Shown: positions 29,619-43,600 of the stretch, piece after piece
Layout: each line of letters begins with the position of its first letter
Position numbering within the stretch: position 1 is the stretch's first letter
Source: Brienomyrus brachyistius
Lineage: Eukaryota; Chordata; Actinopteri; Osteoglossiformes; Mormyridae
Reading direction: 5' to 3'
Assembly (NCBI RefSeq): GCF_023856365.1
Contig: NW_026042459.1
Span: 62,001-126,000, forward strand
DNA length: 64,000 bases
Program-made: the position numbers and the translations under genes
The notes under the pieces: model-generated
What the model was told of the DNA's origin: nothing
Databases searched by the model: none
The model's input: the letters and a program-made list of their open reading frames with translations, nothing else

Positions 29619-32600
29619 CTGTAGGCAGGAGGAAGAATTATTAATACCACCAGGCCGCCTGTACTTTATGTTTCTGTACAATATAAAAACAGCGCAGCTT
29701 CCCCGAACGAAGCGGGAACCGAAGTTTATGAAATAGCTCAGGAAATGTCGGACGGCGCGCGACGCCGGCGGTAAGAGCAGCCAAAATGCGGCGAGAGCTA
29801 AACTAACAGCGTAATTACGGTAAATAAAATTACAAAGCGGCGACATTCATCAGACATATTCATCACAAGCATATTTACCACAAAACGGCACCAGATATTA
29901 ATACTAAACGTCATTGTCTTTACGTAAGGAATAATTGACGACAGGCCGTTGAATTATTAGAAAAATAATGCACACCCGAGGTGGTGCATTATTTTTCTAA
30001 TATTTCAACAGTCCGGAGTCAATTATTCCGCTTATACTACGGTTGCTACACCTCAAGACATCGATCAGATGATATATTTCAAGGGATTCGTCCGGTTTTT
30101 CTACTTAAATCACTATTGTGAGTAGGATTATTTCTTCCGCATCTCAAACAAGGACTCTTTTGCTAGTTCCAAAACGTCATTTTAAAGCTGGCAATGGAGG
30201 CTTGAGCCGTTGATAGCAGACTAATGCAGTTAATAATGAAGTTATTAGAAAGAGAGCGAGAGACACAGAGAAAGAGAAACAGAGAGAGAGAGAGAGAGAG
30301 CTGGTATGAATTAGGCTACCTTTGTGTGTCCCTCAACAGCGTTCTGAAGCACCGTCTCTAAACTGTAAGTCTGCTTTAAGATGCAGCGCTGTTATTACCT
30401 CGCTAGTGAGAAATGTCATGTGTAGCCTTTAAGTTGCTACACTAGGCTAACTGATAAAATCGTCAGGGCAGCGCTGACAACACGTTTTTGTGTGTGTGTA
30501 ACCGTAGTGTGCGTGTGCAAGGACGTGTGATTGCAGTAATGAGACAGAAAAGCTTGTGCATGTATATTTATTCATTTAATTATTTATTCGTTCGCTGCAT
30601 TTTTCTATTTATTGCAATATTATTACAGTTAACTATGCGAAGTGAAATGGAACTGTAATGCGGTCAAGAGAGCTGCCTGGAACTACGTTCGCCGTGCGTT
30701 TCCCTGAAAATAATTGCACACCTCAGAACGTTCGTCAGCCAATCAGATTCAAGCATTCAACGGTCCCATAGTATAATTTAAAATATAACCTTCCTTCGAA
30801 CCGCACGCCTCTTCACAGCAGCGCTGCCCGCAGACTGAGAGTCCGGCATCGGCGCCGGTTTAGAAGAGAGAGGTAAGGAGCATGAACTGATTACATCTGG
30901 CTGCACACTCCGCCAGGAGGGTCTCTACTGTGGGGCCGGAAACTCCACTCCTGCCCGGACACGACGCTACTAAAGAGAACTCAGTAGGCTGGATTATTAA
31001 AGCTATTCCAGATGTTTCCCTGACGTCATCTTCACAGCTATTGTGGAGTCATGTGATTCCGCGCCCCCTAGTGGTGGTATATCCTACGTCATACAGGGTG
31101 GTACGATATTATCCTAGTGGAGATAATAATAATATCCTATCCTATATTATTATAATACATTATTATGATTTATCAGTATTACTTATATGCTAAAATTATA
31201 TATAGAATGTTGCATTAATGTTTAACATTATACAGGCACATGTATACATGTACATATATAGTTATACAAATGATTATAAGAATACTACAATAATTAATAA
31301 TAATAACATCTCTATCCAATCCTTCGGCTCTGTTTCTGAAGTTTATATAATGTCATGTCCAGCCCAGGAGTGGAGGTCATGTGACTCCTGGTCCCACAGT
31401 GGAGGTTGTCCTACTGGAGATGCCCAGTGTTCTGCAGCCAGACCATTCTCCTGGTTTAGGGAAGACTACAGGTGCCATCTTAGGACAAAACTAACGAATC
31501 TCCAAAAGATAAAAATAAACTCACCGCATGTGCATGATGAACAAATGAAAAGGATTTCTTTGTGAAATCAAAGACACAGAACGATATCAGAACATATTTT
31601 AACCCTGTTACACTCCCACACAAGGACGATATAAGCACCTATAAAGTATTTGTTTGTACAAAAAATAGATTAATGAATTAATAATAATTCATTTGTCTGT
31701 GGGCGGCACAGTGGTTAGTGCTGCTGCCTCATGGGAAGAAGGTCCTGGGTTTGGTCCTGTGTCCTTTCTGTGTGGAGTTCACACGCTCTGCCGTGTTCGT
31801 GTGGGTTTCCTCCAACGGTCCCAAAGTGTGCAGGCCAGGCTGATTTGCAAGGCCAAATTGTGTGTGTGCGCGGGTGCGCCCTGTGGTGTGTTTGCACCTG
31901 TGCAGGGTTGGTTCCCGCCTGCCCCCCTTGTTCCTGGATAGGCTCTGGTCCCCCCTGTGACCCCAGTTGGGATTAAGCAGTTACGGTGATGGCTGGATGT
32001 TTTGTCTGTTTTGTTTTTTCCATTTGGATTCTGTCTAAACTGTCACACAGAGAAACTCAACTGAATACAAACATGGAAATCCAACTACACACAGTGTAAA
32101 AAGCCACACGATCACAACAACTGTGTGAGTACAATCATATTAATTGTATTAATGGTATTATTGATAAAAACATGCAAACACACTTACATTTCTGTACGCC
32201 TGGTCTGGTCCTGCACTCTCCACTGTGGTCCACACTATAGGAGAAGCAGAATTTACAGTTTTAGAATTAGAATTTAATAAGTTTAAATTTATGAATTTAA
32301 TTCAGTGGTTATTGTTGACACAGCAGGGGGCAGCTAATTCAGCACCCAGGGAGCAGTGCTTGGGGGCGGCACCTTGCTTAGGGAAACTAAGTGGTGTCTT
32401 GCTGGTCAGGGATTCCATCCAGCAATCTTTCAATTACAAATGCGCTTCCCTAACCATTAAACCATAACATAGTCCTGCTGTATCCATTTATTTATTGGTG
32501 CCTCTTCTTCACATACATGCATAAGTATCTGTAGCGTGTCAGGCAAACACTCTGTACTCACTTCAGCTGCTCCAGTTTACAGTGTGAATCCCCCAGTCCA

Positions 32601-35302
32601 GCAGAGAGCAGCTTCACTCCTGAGTCTCCTGGGTGATTGTAGCTCAGGTCCAGCTCTCTCAGGTGTGAGGGGTTTGACTTCAGAGCTGAAGCCAGGGAAG
32701 AACAGCCTTCTTCTGTGACTCTACAGCCTGACAGCCTGCAGAGAGACAGACAAAAACACCCCAATAAATAATATCATCTCACAATTAAAAGTACTACTTC
32801 TAAGCAAATATATCTGGTTTAATAAATATTTCACTAATTGCAGTTTACAGTATTGAATACTGAGTAATACTGACCTCAGAATCTCCCATTTACAGTGTGT
32901 AATACTATCTCAGTTGTACTGTCAAATATCAGTGGCCTGTGGTTTAACCTGTGTGCCAGTTGCAGTGTCATTGTGAAAGACAAGTTTACTATTTGACCTG
33001 ACAAATATGAATAACCTCAGTACCCCCAGTTTACAGTGTAGAATACCCAGTAATACTGACCTAAGTATCTCCAGTTTAAAATGTGGAAGACCCAGTAATA
33101 CTGACCTCAGTATCTCCAGGTTACAATGTGAAAAACCCAGTAATACTGACCTAAGTATCTCCAGTTTACAGTATAGAATACCCAGTAATACTGACCACAG
33201 TACCCCCAGTTTACAGTATGGAATCCCCAGTAATACTGACCTCAGTATCTCCAGATTACAGTGTGAATCCCCCAGTCCAGCAGAGAGCAGCTTCACTCCT
33301 GAATCCTGCAGTTCATTGTCACTCAGGTCCAGCTCTCTCAGGTGTGAGGAGTTTGATCTGAGAGCTGAAGCCAGCATCTCACAGCATTTCTCTGTGAGAT
33401 TACAGCGGTTCAGCCTGCAAATGGAGCCCTGTTATTATACACACAGACCGGTATATATCCTACACATCAGTGGTCATAGTGATACAAAACATCCAGACTT
33501 ATTTCAGCATAAGAAGAGGGACAGACTACAGTTCAAAGAGAACTGGAGACATAGCAAGGCAGTACCTTAAATTTGATTTGATTTTGATTTGATTCAAACC
33601 CTTTATTGCTGTTGCAATATACCATGTCACTAGTCACAAGTACCAGCGAAAAGCAGGCCATCGCCCGACCTTACATATACAACATCACAGTAGGGGGTAG
33701 ACCGGCCGGGAGACAGGGGAGGAGAGAAAAAGAGAAACAGGATGACATGAGGAGAGAGGAGGAGAAAACACCTCAGCAACATAAGCACATGATCACTACA
33801 TCGTACAACATGAAAAGACACGACTCGCAACGGGTGAGGGAATGGGGAGGTGGAGGTAGTCCAGCATAGACAAACAGCCATCCGGTCCTGCAGCCATGGA
33901 GGCGCTGGTCACAGACCCGCCTGTTCACGCTGGGGGTATGAAGCGGCGAAGGCGTTGGATGGGGGGAGGGTGCAAGTCCTTGGGATTGGGGGAGAGGAAT
34001 GCAAGAGAGTCTCACTGCCTGTTCTTCCGGGGGAGCTTTTTGTTCAGCAGCAGCCTTGGCCAAGGCCAGTGCTGATTAAGGGGAGCCAGAAGCTTGATAG
34101 AATAAGGTTGTTTGGGTTTCCGTGCGAGAAGCTGTAATTTCCAGCTCCTCTAATGTCCACGCTGGTCTCCGCCATCCAATAAGTTTTGCAAAGCTGTGAG
34201 CTTCTCCATGATGTTATCCAGTTTCACAGTCTGAGTGCTAACAGCTCTGCCCACTCCATCAATCATTCCGGCCAGCCTAGTGGGGCTTTGAGAGGCTGTC
34301 ACGGTCTTCTTCAATTTTGATGAACCAGGGCAATGCCTAATCCAATCAGCATAATACCTGTAATCATAGTTCCGAATAGGTAGATGTCTTCAATGTCCTC
34401 CACGGAAAGAGCTGCCAGGCACACGACCCTCCACCGCTCCCATCCGTCCATCGTGTAGCCAGCCGCGTACGTTCCCGCTGGACAGTTAGGTTCCCCCGAA
34501 CCCAGGCTTCTCGTTGAGAAGATGGTGTCAATTGCGTTGAGAGACCAACTGATCAAATCCATAATTTCTCGTAGTTTGGAGAGCAGAGCAGAGAGAGTCT
34601 CTTCAAGTATAAGACAGTAGACTAGACGAGACGAGAGGAGCGAAGCAGGGAAGATAAGGGGAGGGAGAGGGAGAGAAGTGCGACCGCCTCCGCTGAGAGC
34701 CAGAGAGAAAATCACTACAGTTAGAGAAATTAAACATGATACATTTTTAATGCTGGCCAATCCTCTGATGGTCATCATGTTGCCTGTCATGATGAATACA
34801 GTGAGTATTTTCATTTAAAAGAACAAATATCCTAAAAGGTTTTGTGTGCAGAATATTCGAGAACTGGATCAATCTACTCAGATGAGTAACTGTTGGAACA
34901 ACACAGGATCTCCTGTAAATTTACTGCGTATTTTGGCCATTTTTTGCTGTCATATAATCATTCACAGTGGGTAAGTCTATCATGGGTTAAAAGCCTATAG
35001 TTTTATTCAAACTATACATTTTCATAAGTCATACAGACCATATTCCCAATAATGTTCTGTACCCTGAGACTCTTTAATATCTGCAAAAGTATTTCCACAA
35101 AGCTCAGAGCAGCGCTGTGACTTAGTGATCAGCACTACAGCCAAACATGTAGGGTGTCGGGTTCGGTTCCTTAAAGGGACAGTTACCCTGGGAACCATTA
35201 ATATCTGCATAAGTATTTCCATAAAGCTCTGAGCAGCGCTGTGACTCAGTGATCAGCACTGCAGCCGACCATCTAGGGTGTCAGGTTTGGTTCCTTCCTG
35301 GA

Positions 35303-35343
<41 letters not shown>

Positions 35344-36870
35344 TGTGTGTGTATGTGGGATTTGAATGATGTCTAGAGAAGTTTATTTTTTTTAAATGTC
35401 ACCCGAATTCCTGATCCTGTGAGTGAAATCATTATTTTCTGTATTTCTCTACCTGGGAACTTATGAAATCACCAAACCCTGATTGCAGGACTACCAATCC
35501 TTTCAGATATGCTTTTAAAAGGAACATTCATTTAAAAGAAATATTTATGAACAGTGATACTTCATTCATCTCCATGGGGAAATTGTCTTTTCACCTCCCA
35601 TTCTACTCCATGAGACACACAGACACACACAGGTGAGAGGAAGTTTGGGGTCACAGCACAGGGTCAGCCAGCATCCAGCACCCCTGTACTTATTGGCATT
35701 AAGGGATTTGCTCAAGGGCCCAGCGATGACATCACTCTGCCGGCCAGGAGATCTGAACCAGTGACCTTCTACTTACGGGCACAGAGTCCGAACATTCTGT
35801 GAAATTCTGGCTCTTGGCTGTCCGTCACACAAAGTATGGTGACAGAAACTACATCACTAACTTAAATGTGACTAATTTCATATTTCCCATGTGGCTACTT
35901 CGAGAATTACAGTTTACAGTGTAGAATACCCAGTAATACTGACCTCAGTATCTCCAGTTTACAGTGTGAATCCCCCAGTCCAGCAGAGAGCAGCTTCACT
36001 CCTGAACCCTGCAAGTCATTGTCACTCAGGTCCAGCTCTCTCAGGGGTGAGGAGTTTGATCTGAGAGCTGAAGCCAGCACCTCACAGCATTTCTTTGTGA
36101 GATTACAGCTGTTCAGCCTGCAAAAGGAGCCATGCTATTATACACACAGACCAGTATATATCCTACACATCAGTGATCATAGTGGTACAAAATATCCTGA
36201 CTTATTTCAGCATAATAAGAGGGACAGACTACAGTTTAAAGAGAATTGGAGAAATAGCAAGGCAGTACCTTAAATCACTACAGTTAGAAAAATTAAACAT
36301 GATACATTTTTAATGCTGGCCAATCCTCTGATGGTCATCATGTTCCCTGTCATGATGAATACAGTGAGTATTTTCATTTCAAAGCACAAATATCCTGAAA
36401 TGTTTTGTGTGCAGAATATTCGGGAACTGGATCAATCTACTCAGATGAGTAACTGTTAGAACAACACAGGATCTCCTGTAAATTTACTGCGTATTTTGGC
36501 CATTTTTTGCTGTCATATAATCATTGACAGTGGGTAAGTCTATCATGGGTTAAAAGCCTATAGTTTTATTCAAACTATACATTTTCATAAGTCATACAGA
36601 CCATATTCCCAATAATGATCTGTACCCTGAAACTCTTTAATATCTGCATAAGTATTTCCATAAAGTTCTGAGCAGCGCTGTGACTCAGTGATCAGCAGTA
36701 CAGCCGACCATCTAGGGTGTCGGGTTCAGTTCCTTAAAGGGAAAGTTACCATGATAACCTTTAATATCTGCATAAGTATTTCCACAAAGCTCAGAGCAGC
36801 GCTGTGACTCAGTGATCAGCACTACAGTCGACCAACTAGGGTGTCAGATTGGTTCCTTCCTGGGATATAA

Positions 36871-36914
<44 letters not shown>

Positions 36915-38573
36915 ATGTGGGATTGGAATGATGTCCAGAGAAGTTTATGTTTTTTAAATGACACCTGAATTCCTGATCCTGTGAGTGAAATCATTATTTT
37001 CTGTATTTCTCTACCTGGGAACTTATGAAATCACCAAACCCTAAATGCAGGACTACCAATCCTTTCAGATATGCTTTTAAAAGGAACATTCTGTCACGCG
37101 AAGTGCAGGACGGGCTGGATTGAAGATCGCTCAGGGAGCGCGAGCGATCCAAAATAGACAGGCAAGCAGGAATCGGGGTAAACGAGGGTTTAATCGGGCT
37201 TCGGGGAGCCGGGAACATTAGACGCAGACTAACATCAGGAAATCACACGTGGGTAATTAGGGGGCGTGGCACACACGAGGAGCGGACGGAGCGGGCGTCA
37301 CACATTCATTTAAAAGAAATATTTATGAACAGTGATACTTCATTCATCTCCATGGGGAAATTGTCTTTTCACCTCCCATTCTGCTCCATGAGACAGAAAG
37401 AAACACACAGGTGAGAGGAAGTTTGGGGTCACAGCACAGGGTCAGCCAGCACCCCTGTACTTATTGGCATTAAGGGATTTGCTCAAGGACCCAGCGATGA
37501 CATCACTCTGCCGGCCAAGAGATCTGAACCAGTGACCTTCTACTCAGGGACACAGTGTTCGAACATTCTGTGAAATTCTGGCTCTTAGCTGTCCGTCACA
37601 CAAAGGATGGTGACGGAAACTACATCATTAACTTAAATGTGACTAATTTCATATTTCCAATGTGGCTACTTCAAGAATTACACTTTTCAGTATAGAATAC
37701 CCAGTAATACTGACCACAGTACCCCCAGTTTACAGTGTGGAATACCCAGTAATACTCACCTCAGTATCCCCAGTTTACAGTGTGAATCCCCCAGTCCAGC
37801 AGAGAGCAGCTTCACTCCCTTATCCTGCAGGTCATTGTCACTCAGGTCCAGCTCTCTCAGGTGTGAGGAGTTTGATCTGAGAGCTGAAGCCAGCGCCTCA
37901 CAGCATTTCTCTGTGAGATTACAGCGGTTCAGCCTGCAAAAGGATCCGTGTTATTATACACACAGACCGGTATGTATCCTACACATCAGTGATCATAGTG
38001 GTACAAATGTGCTGACTTATTTCAGCATAATAAGAGGGACAGACTACAGTTCAAAGAGAACTGGAGACATAGCAAGGCAGTACCTTAAATCACTACAGTT
38101 AGAAAAATTAAACATGATACATTTTTAATGCTTGCCAATCCTCTGATGGTGATCATGTTGCCTGTCATGATGAATACAGTGAGTATTTTCATTTAAAAGC
38201 ACAAATATCCTGAAAGGTTTTGTGTGCAGAATATTCGAGAACTGGATCAATCTACTCAGATGAGTAACTGTTGGAACAACACAGGATCTCCTGTAAATTT
38301 ACTGTGTATTTTGGCCATTTTTTGCTGTCATATAATCATTGACAGTGGGTAAGTCTATCATGGGTTAAAAGCCTATAGTTTTATTCAAACTATACATTTT
38401 CATAAGTCATACAGACCATATTCCCAATAATGTTCTGTACCCAGAGACTCTTTAATACCTGCATAAGTATTTCCGTAAAGCTCTGAGCAGTGCTGTGACT
38501 CAGTGATCAGCACTACAGCCGACCATCTAGGGTGTCAGGTTTGGTTCCTGCTTGGGATGTGTGTGTGTGTGTG

Positions 38574-38604
<31 letters not shown>

Positions 38605-40616
38605 TTATCTGGATTTTGAATGATGTCCAGAGAAGTTTAGGTTTTTTAAATGACACCTGAATTCCTGATCCTGTGAGTGAAATCATTATTTACTGTATTT
38701 CTCTACCTGGGAACTTATGAAATAACCAAACCCTAATTGCAGGACTACCAATCCTTTCAGATATGCTTTTAAAAGGAACATTCATTTAAAAGAAATATTT
38801 ATGAACAGTGATACTTCATTCACCCCCATGGGAAAATTGTCTTTTTACCTCCCATTCTGCTCCATGAGACACACAGACACACACAGGTTAGAGGAAGTTT
38901 GGGGTCACAGCACAGGGTCAGCCAGCATCCAGCGCCCCTGCAGTTATTGGCATTAAGGCATTTGCTCAAGGACCCAGCAATGACATCACTCTGCCGGCCA
39001 GGAGATCTGAACCAGTGACCTTCTACTCAGGGACATAGAGTCCGAACATTCTGTGAAATTCTGGCTCTTGGCTGTCCGTCACACAAAGGATGGTGACGTA
39101 AACTACATCACTAACTTAAATATGACTAATTTCATATTTCCCATGTGGCTACTTCAAGAATTACAGTTTACAGTGTAGAATACCCAGTAATACTAACCTC
39201 AGTATCTCCAGTTTACAGTGTGAATCCCCCAGTCCAGCAGAGAGCAGCTTCACTCCTGAGTCTCCAGTGTGATTGTAGCTCAGGTCCAGCTCTCTCAGGT
39301 GTGAGGGGTTTGACTTCAGAGCAGAAGCCAGGGAAGAACAGCCTTCTTCTGTGACTCTACAGCCTGACAGTCTGCAGAGAGACAGACAAAAACTCCACAA
39401 TAAATAATATCATCTCACCTTTAAAAGTACTACTTTTAAGCAAATATATCTGGTTTAATAAATATTTCACTAATTGCAGTTTACAGTATTGAATACTGAG
39501 TAATACTGACATCAGAATCTCCCATTTACAGTGTGGAATACTATCTCAGTTGTACTATCAAATACCAGTGGCCTGAGGTTTAACCTGTGTGCCAGTTGCA
39601 GTGTCATTGTGAAAGACCAGTTTACTATTTGACCTGACAAAAATGACTAACCATGGTAACCCCAGTTTACAGTGTGGAATACCCAGTAATACTCACCTCA
39701 GTATCCCCAGTTTACAGTGTGAATCCCCCAGTCCAGCAGAGAGCAGCTTCACTCCTGAATCCTGCAGGTCATTGTGACTCAGGTCCAGCTCTCTCAGGGG
39801 TGAGGAGTTTGATCTGAGAGCTGAAGCCAGCACCTCACAGCATTTCTTTGTGAGATTACAGCTGTTCAGCCTGCAAATGGAGCCCTGTTATTATACACAC
39901 AGACCAGTATATATCCTACACATCAGTGATCATAGTGGTACAAAATATCCAGACTTATGTCAGCATAATAAGAGGGACAGACTACAGTTCAAAGAGAACT
40001 GGAGACATAGCAAGGCAGTACCTTAAATCACTACAGTTAGAAAAATTAAACATAATACATTTTTAATGCTGGCCTATCCTCTGATGGTGATCATGTTGCC
40101 TGTCATGATGAATACAGTGAGTATTTTCATTTAAAAGCACAAATATCCTGAAAGGTTTTGTGTGCAGAATATTCGGGAACTGGATCAATCTACTCAGATG
40201 AGCAACTGTTAGAACAACACAGGATCTCCTGTAAATTTACTGCGTATTTTGGCCATTTTTTGCTGTCATATAATCATTCACAGTGGGTAAGTCTATCATG
40301 GGTTAAAAGCCTATAGTTTTATTCAAACTATACATTTTCATAAGTCATACAGACCATATTCCCAATAATGATCTGTACCCTGAAACTCTAATATCTGCAT
40401 AAGTATTTCCACAAAGCTCAGAGCAGCGCTGTGACTCAGTGATCAGCACTACAGCCGACCATCGAGGGTGTCGGGTTTAGTTCCTTAAATGGCCAGTTAC
40501 CCTGAGACTCTTTAATATCTGCATAAGTATTTCCATAAAGCTATGATCAGCGCTGTGGCTCAGTGATCAGCACTACAGTGGACCAACTAGGGTGTCAGGT
40601 TTGGTTCATTCCTGGG

Positions 40617-40647
<31 letters not shown>

Positions 40648-43600
40648 CGTGTGTGTGTGTGGGATTTCAATGATGTCCAGAGAAGTTTATGCTTTTTAAA
40701 TGACACCTGAATTCCTGATCCTGTGAGTGAAATCATAATTTTCTGTTTCTCTTCCTGGGAACTTATGAAATCACCAAACCCTAATTACAGGACTACCAAT
40801 CCTTTCAGATATGCTTTTCAAAGGATCATTCATTTAAAAGAAATATTTATGAACAGTGATACTTCGTTCATCCCCATGGGGAAATTGTCTTTTCACCTCC
40901 CATTCTGCTCCATGAGACAGACAGAAACACACATGTTAGAGGAAGTTTGGGGTCACAGCACAGGGTCAGCGAGCATCCAGCGCCCCTGCAGTTATTGGCA
41001 TTAAAGCATTTGCTCAAGGACCCAGCGATGACATCACTCTGCCGGCCAGGAGATCTGAACCAGTGACCTTCTACCCAGGGACATAGAGTCTGAACATTCT
41101 GTGAAATTCTGGCTCTTGGCTGTTCGTCACACAAAGGATGGTGATGGAAACTACATCACTAACTTAAATGTGACTAATTTCATATTTCCAATGTGGCTAC
41201 TTTAAGAATTACAGTTTACAGTGTAGAATACCCAGTAATACTAACCTCAGTATCTCTAGTTTACAGTGTGAATCCCCCAGTCCAGCAGAGAGCAGCTTCA
41301 CTCCTGAGTCTCCTGGGTGATTGTAGCTCAGATCCAGCTCTCTCAGGTGTGAGGGGTTTGACCTCAGAGCTGAAGCCAGGGAAGAACAGCCTTCTTCTGT
41401 GACTCTACAGCCTGACAGCCTGCAGAGAGACAGACAAAAACACCCCAATAAATAATATCATCTCACAATTAAAAGTACTACTTCTAAACAAATATATCTG
41501 GTTTAATAAATATTTCACTAATTGCAGTTTACAGTATTGAATACTGAGTAATACTGACCTCAGAATCTCCCATTTACAGTGTGTAATACTATCTTAGTTT
41601 TACTGTCAAATACCAGTGGCCTGTGGTTTAACCTGTGTGCCAGTTGCAGTGTCATTGTGAAAGAGTAGTTTACTATTTGACCTGACAAAAATGACTAACC
41701 ATGGTACCCCCAGTTTACAGTGTGGAATACCCAGCAATACTGACCTCAGTATCTCCAGTTTACAGTGTGAATCCCCCAGTCCAGCAGAGAGCAACTTCAC
41801 TCCTGAATCCTGCAGGTCATTGTCACTCAGGTCCAGCTCTTTCAGGAGTGAGGAGTTTGATCTGAGAGCTGAAGCCAGCACCTCACAGCATTTCTCTGTG
41901 AGATTACAGCTGTTCAGCCTGCAAATGGAGCCCTGTTATTATACACACAGACCAGTATATATCCTACACATCAGTGGTCATAGTGATACAAAATATCCAG
42001 ACTTATTTCAGCATAATGAGAGGGACAGACTACAGTTCAAAGAGAATTGGAGACATAGCAAGGCAGTATTTTAAATCACTACAGTTAGAAAAATGATTAA
42101 ACATGGTACATTTTTAATGCTGGCCAATCCTTTGATGGTCATCATGTTCCCTGTCATGATGAATACAGTGAACATTTTCATTTCAAAGCACAAATATTCT
42201 GAAATGTGTTGTGTGCAGAATATTCAGGAACTGGATCAATTTACTCAGATGAGTAGCTGTTGGCACAACACAGGATCTCCTGTAAATTTACTGTGTATAT
42301 TGGCCATTTTTTGCTGTCATATAATCATTGACAGTGGGTAAGTCTATCATGGGTCTAGGGTGTCAGGTTCAGTTCCTTAAAGGGACAGTTACCCTGAGAC
42401 TCTTTAATATCTGTATAAGTATTTCCATAAAGCTGTTGTTTACTGTGTATTTTTGGCCATTTTTTGTACTTGTATGATCATTAACAGTGGGTAACTATCA
42501 TAGGTTAAAATTCTATAGTGTTTTCCAAACTGTTGCTCAAGTGCCCAACGATGACATCACTCTGCAAGCCAGGAGATCTGAACCAGCAGCCTTCCGCTCA
42601 TGGGCACAGAGTACAAACCGAGTCACAGACCCCCAGTATTTACAGAAATACTTTCTCCAGTTTACAGAACTGAAAAGTCTGGGTCTTGGTTGTTTGTCAC
42701 ACAAAGGATGATCATAGAAAACCTGTCACTTTGCTAGTACGTCACTAACTTTAATCAATATAAAAACTGGCTTCCACATAGTCATGGAACGGCCTCGTTA
42801 TTAATACAAAGGGGAAATAAATGTTATATTTTCATTATAAACGTTAAACAATGTTAATATATAACAGCCCGACTGGAGGTGTTGTTATTGGTGAGAAAAC
42901 ACACAGAGTTTCTTTGTACATGTACTGTGACAATAACGATATTCTGTTATATTCTCTTCTCTGCCAGGCGCAGCTGTGGCCAGCAGAGGCCGCCAGTGAG
43001 CAGCCAGAGACAGCAGTCATACAGAAGCTCCCAGCTCTGGGCTCCATCACATGAACACACCTGCTGACAATAACATTCACATACCACTTATACAGCCTGT
43101 GGATAAAGAGCCCTCACTGCTTCTATAGCAGGTTAGGATGCTGTGCCTGTGATCAGAAGGCAGACTGGATGGGAACGGAAACCTCACTTTTTTGTTTGTT
43201 ACTGCATCACTACCTTCAGTCATTATAAAGTCTGTGGTCCAGATTAGCAACTGCTATAGAAACAGCTGCAGTCGAGAATATCAAATAATAATATTCATCA
43301 GACATTTCAAAGAATATTCATGTATTACTGCCAGACCAGACATGACTTCCCATCCCCACGTAACTTACAGAGCCGTCCTGGAGTTCTTGACCACAGGCAG
43401 CAGCCTCCAGTGCTCTTCATCTGATCTGATGAATTTCTTCATATCAAACACATCCAGCTCCTCATCTGACATCAGCATCACAAAGGCCAGAGCTGAGTAC
43501 TGTGCAGGTGAGAGGTCTTCTGCTGAAAGGCTTCCTGAATTTAGGTACCTTTCTACATCATTCACTAGAGAATTGTCACCCAGTTCAACCAGACAGTGGA

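Larger units (their letters stand above)
33241..42360. repeat. Tandem array of LRR-exon units
   Basis: Type B exons at 33241, 35944, 37760, 39697 and 41745 are each followed on the plus strand by the same intron sequence: a tacacacagaccggtat-like stretch, ctgatggtcatcatgtt, a tRNA-like gctgtgactcagtgatcagc patch, a TG repeat and a gctcaaggacccagcgatg SINE-like patch. Spacings are 2703, 1816, 1937 and 2048 bp. The long one holds a 1136-bp insertion, and the 1816-bp one holds a 211-bp solo LTR. Each unit shares high similarity with the next, so expansion was recent. Confidence 0.92.

Noticed and set aside
29604..29846. Minus-strand ORF just upstream of the B30.2 exon
   Set aside because: It crosses the clear acceptor before the B30.2 exon and lies in the intron. 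A different frame from the receptor.
34311..34814. Reading the 167-codon minus ORF as an intact gene from its first Met
   Set aside because: The first 35 or so codons are NLR intron sequence outside the insertion, so the start is accidental.
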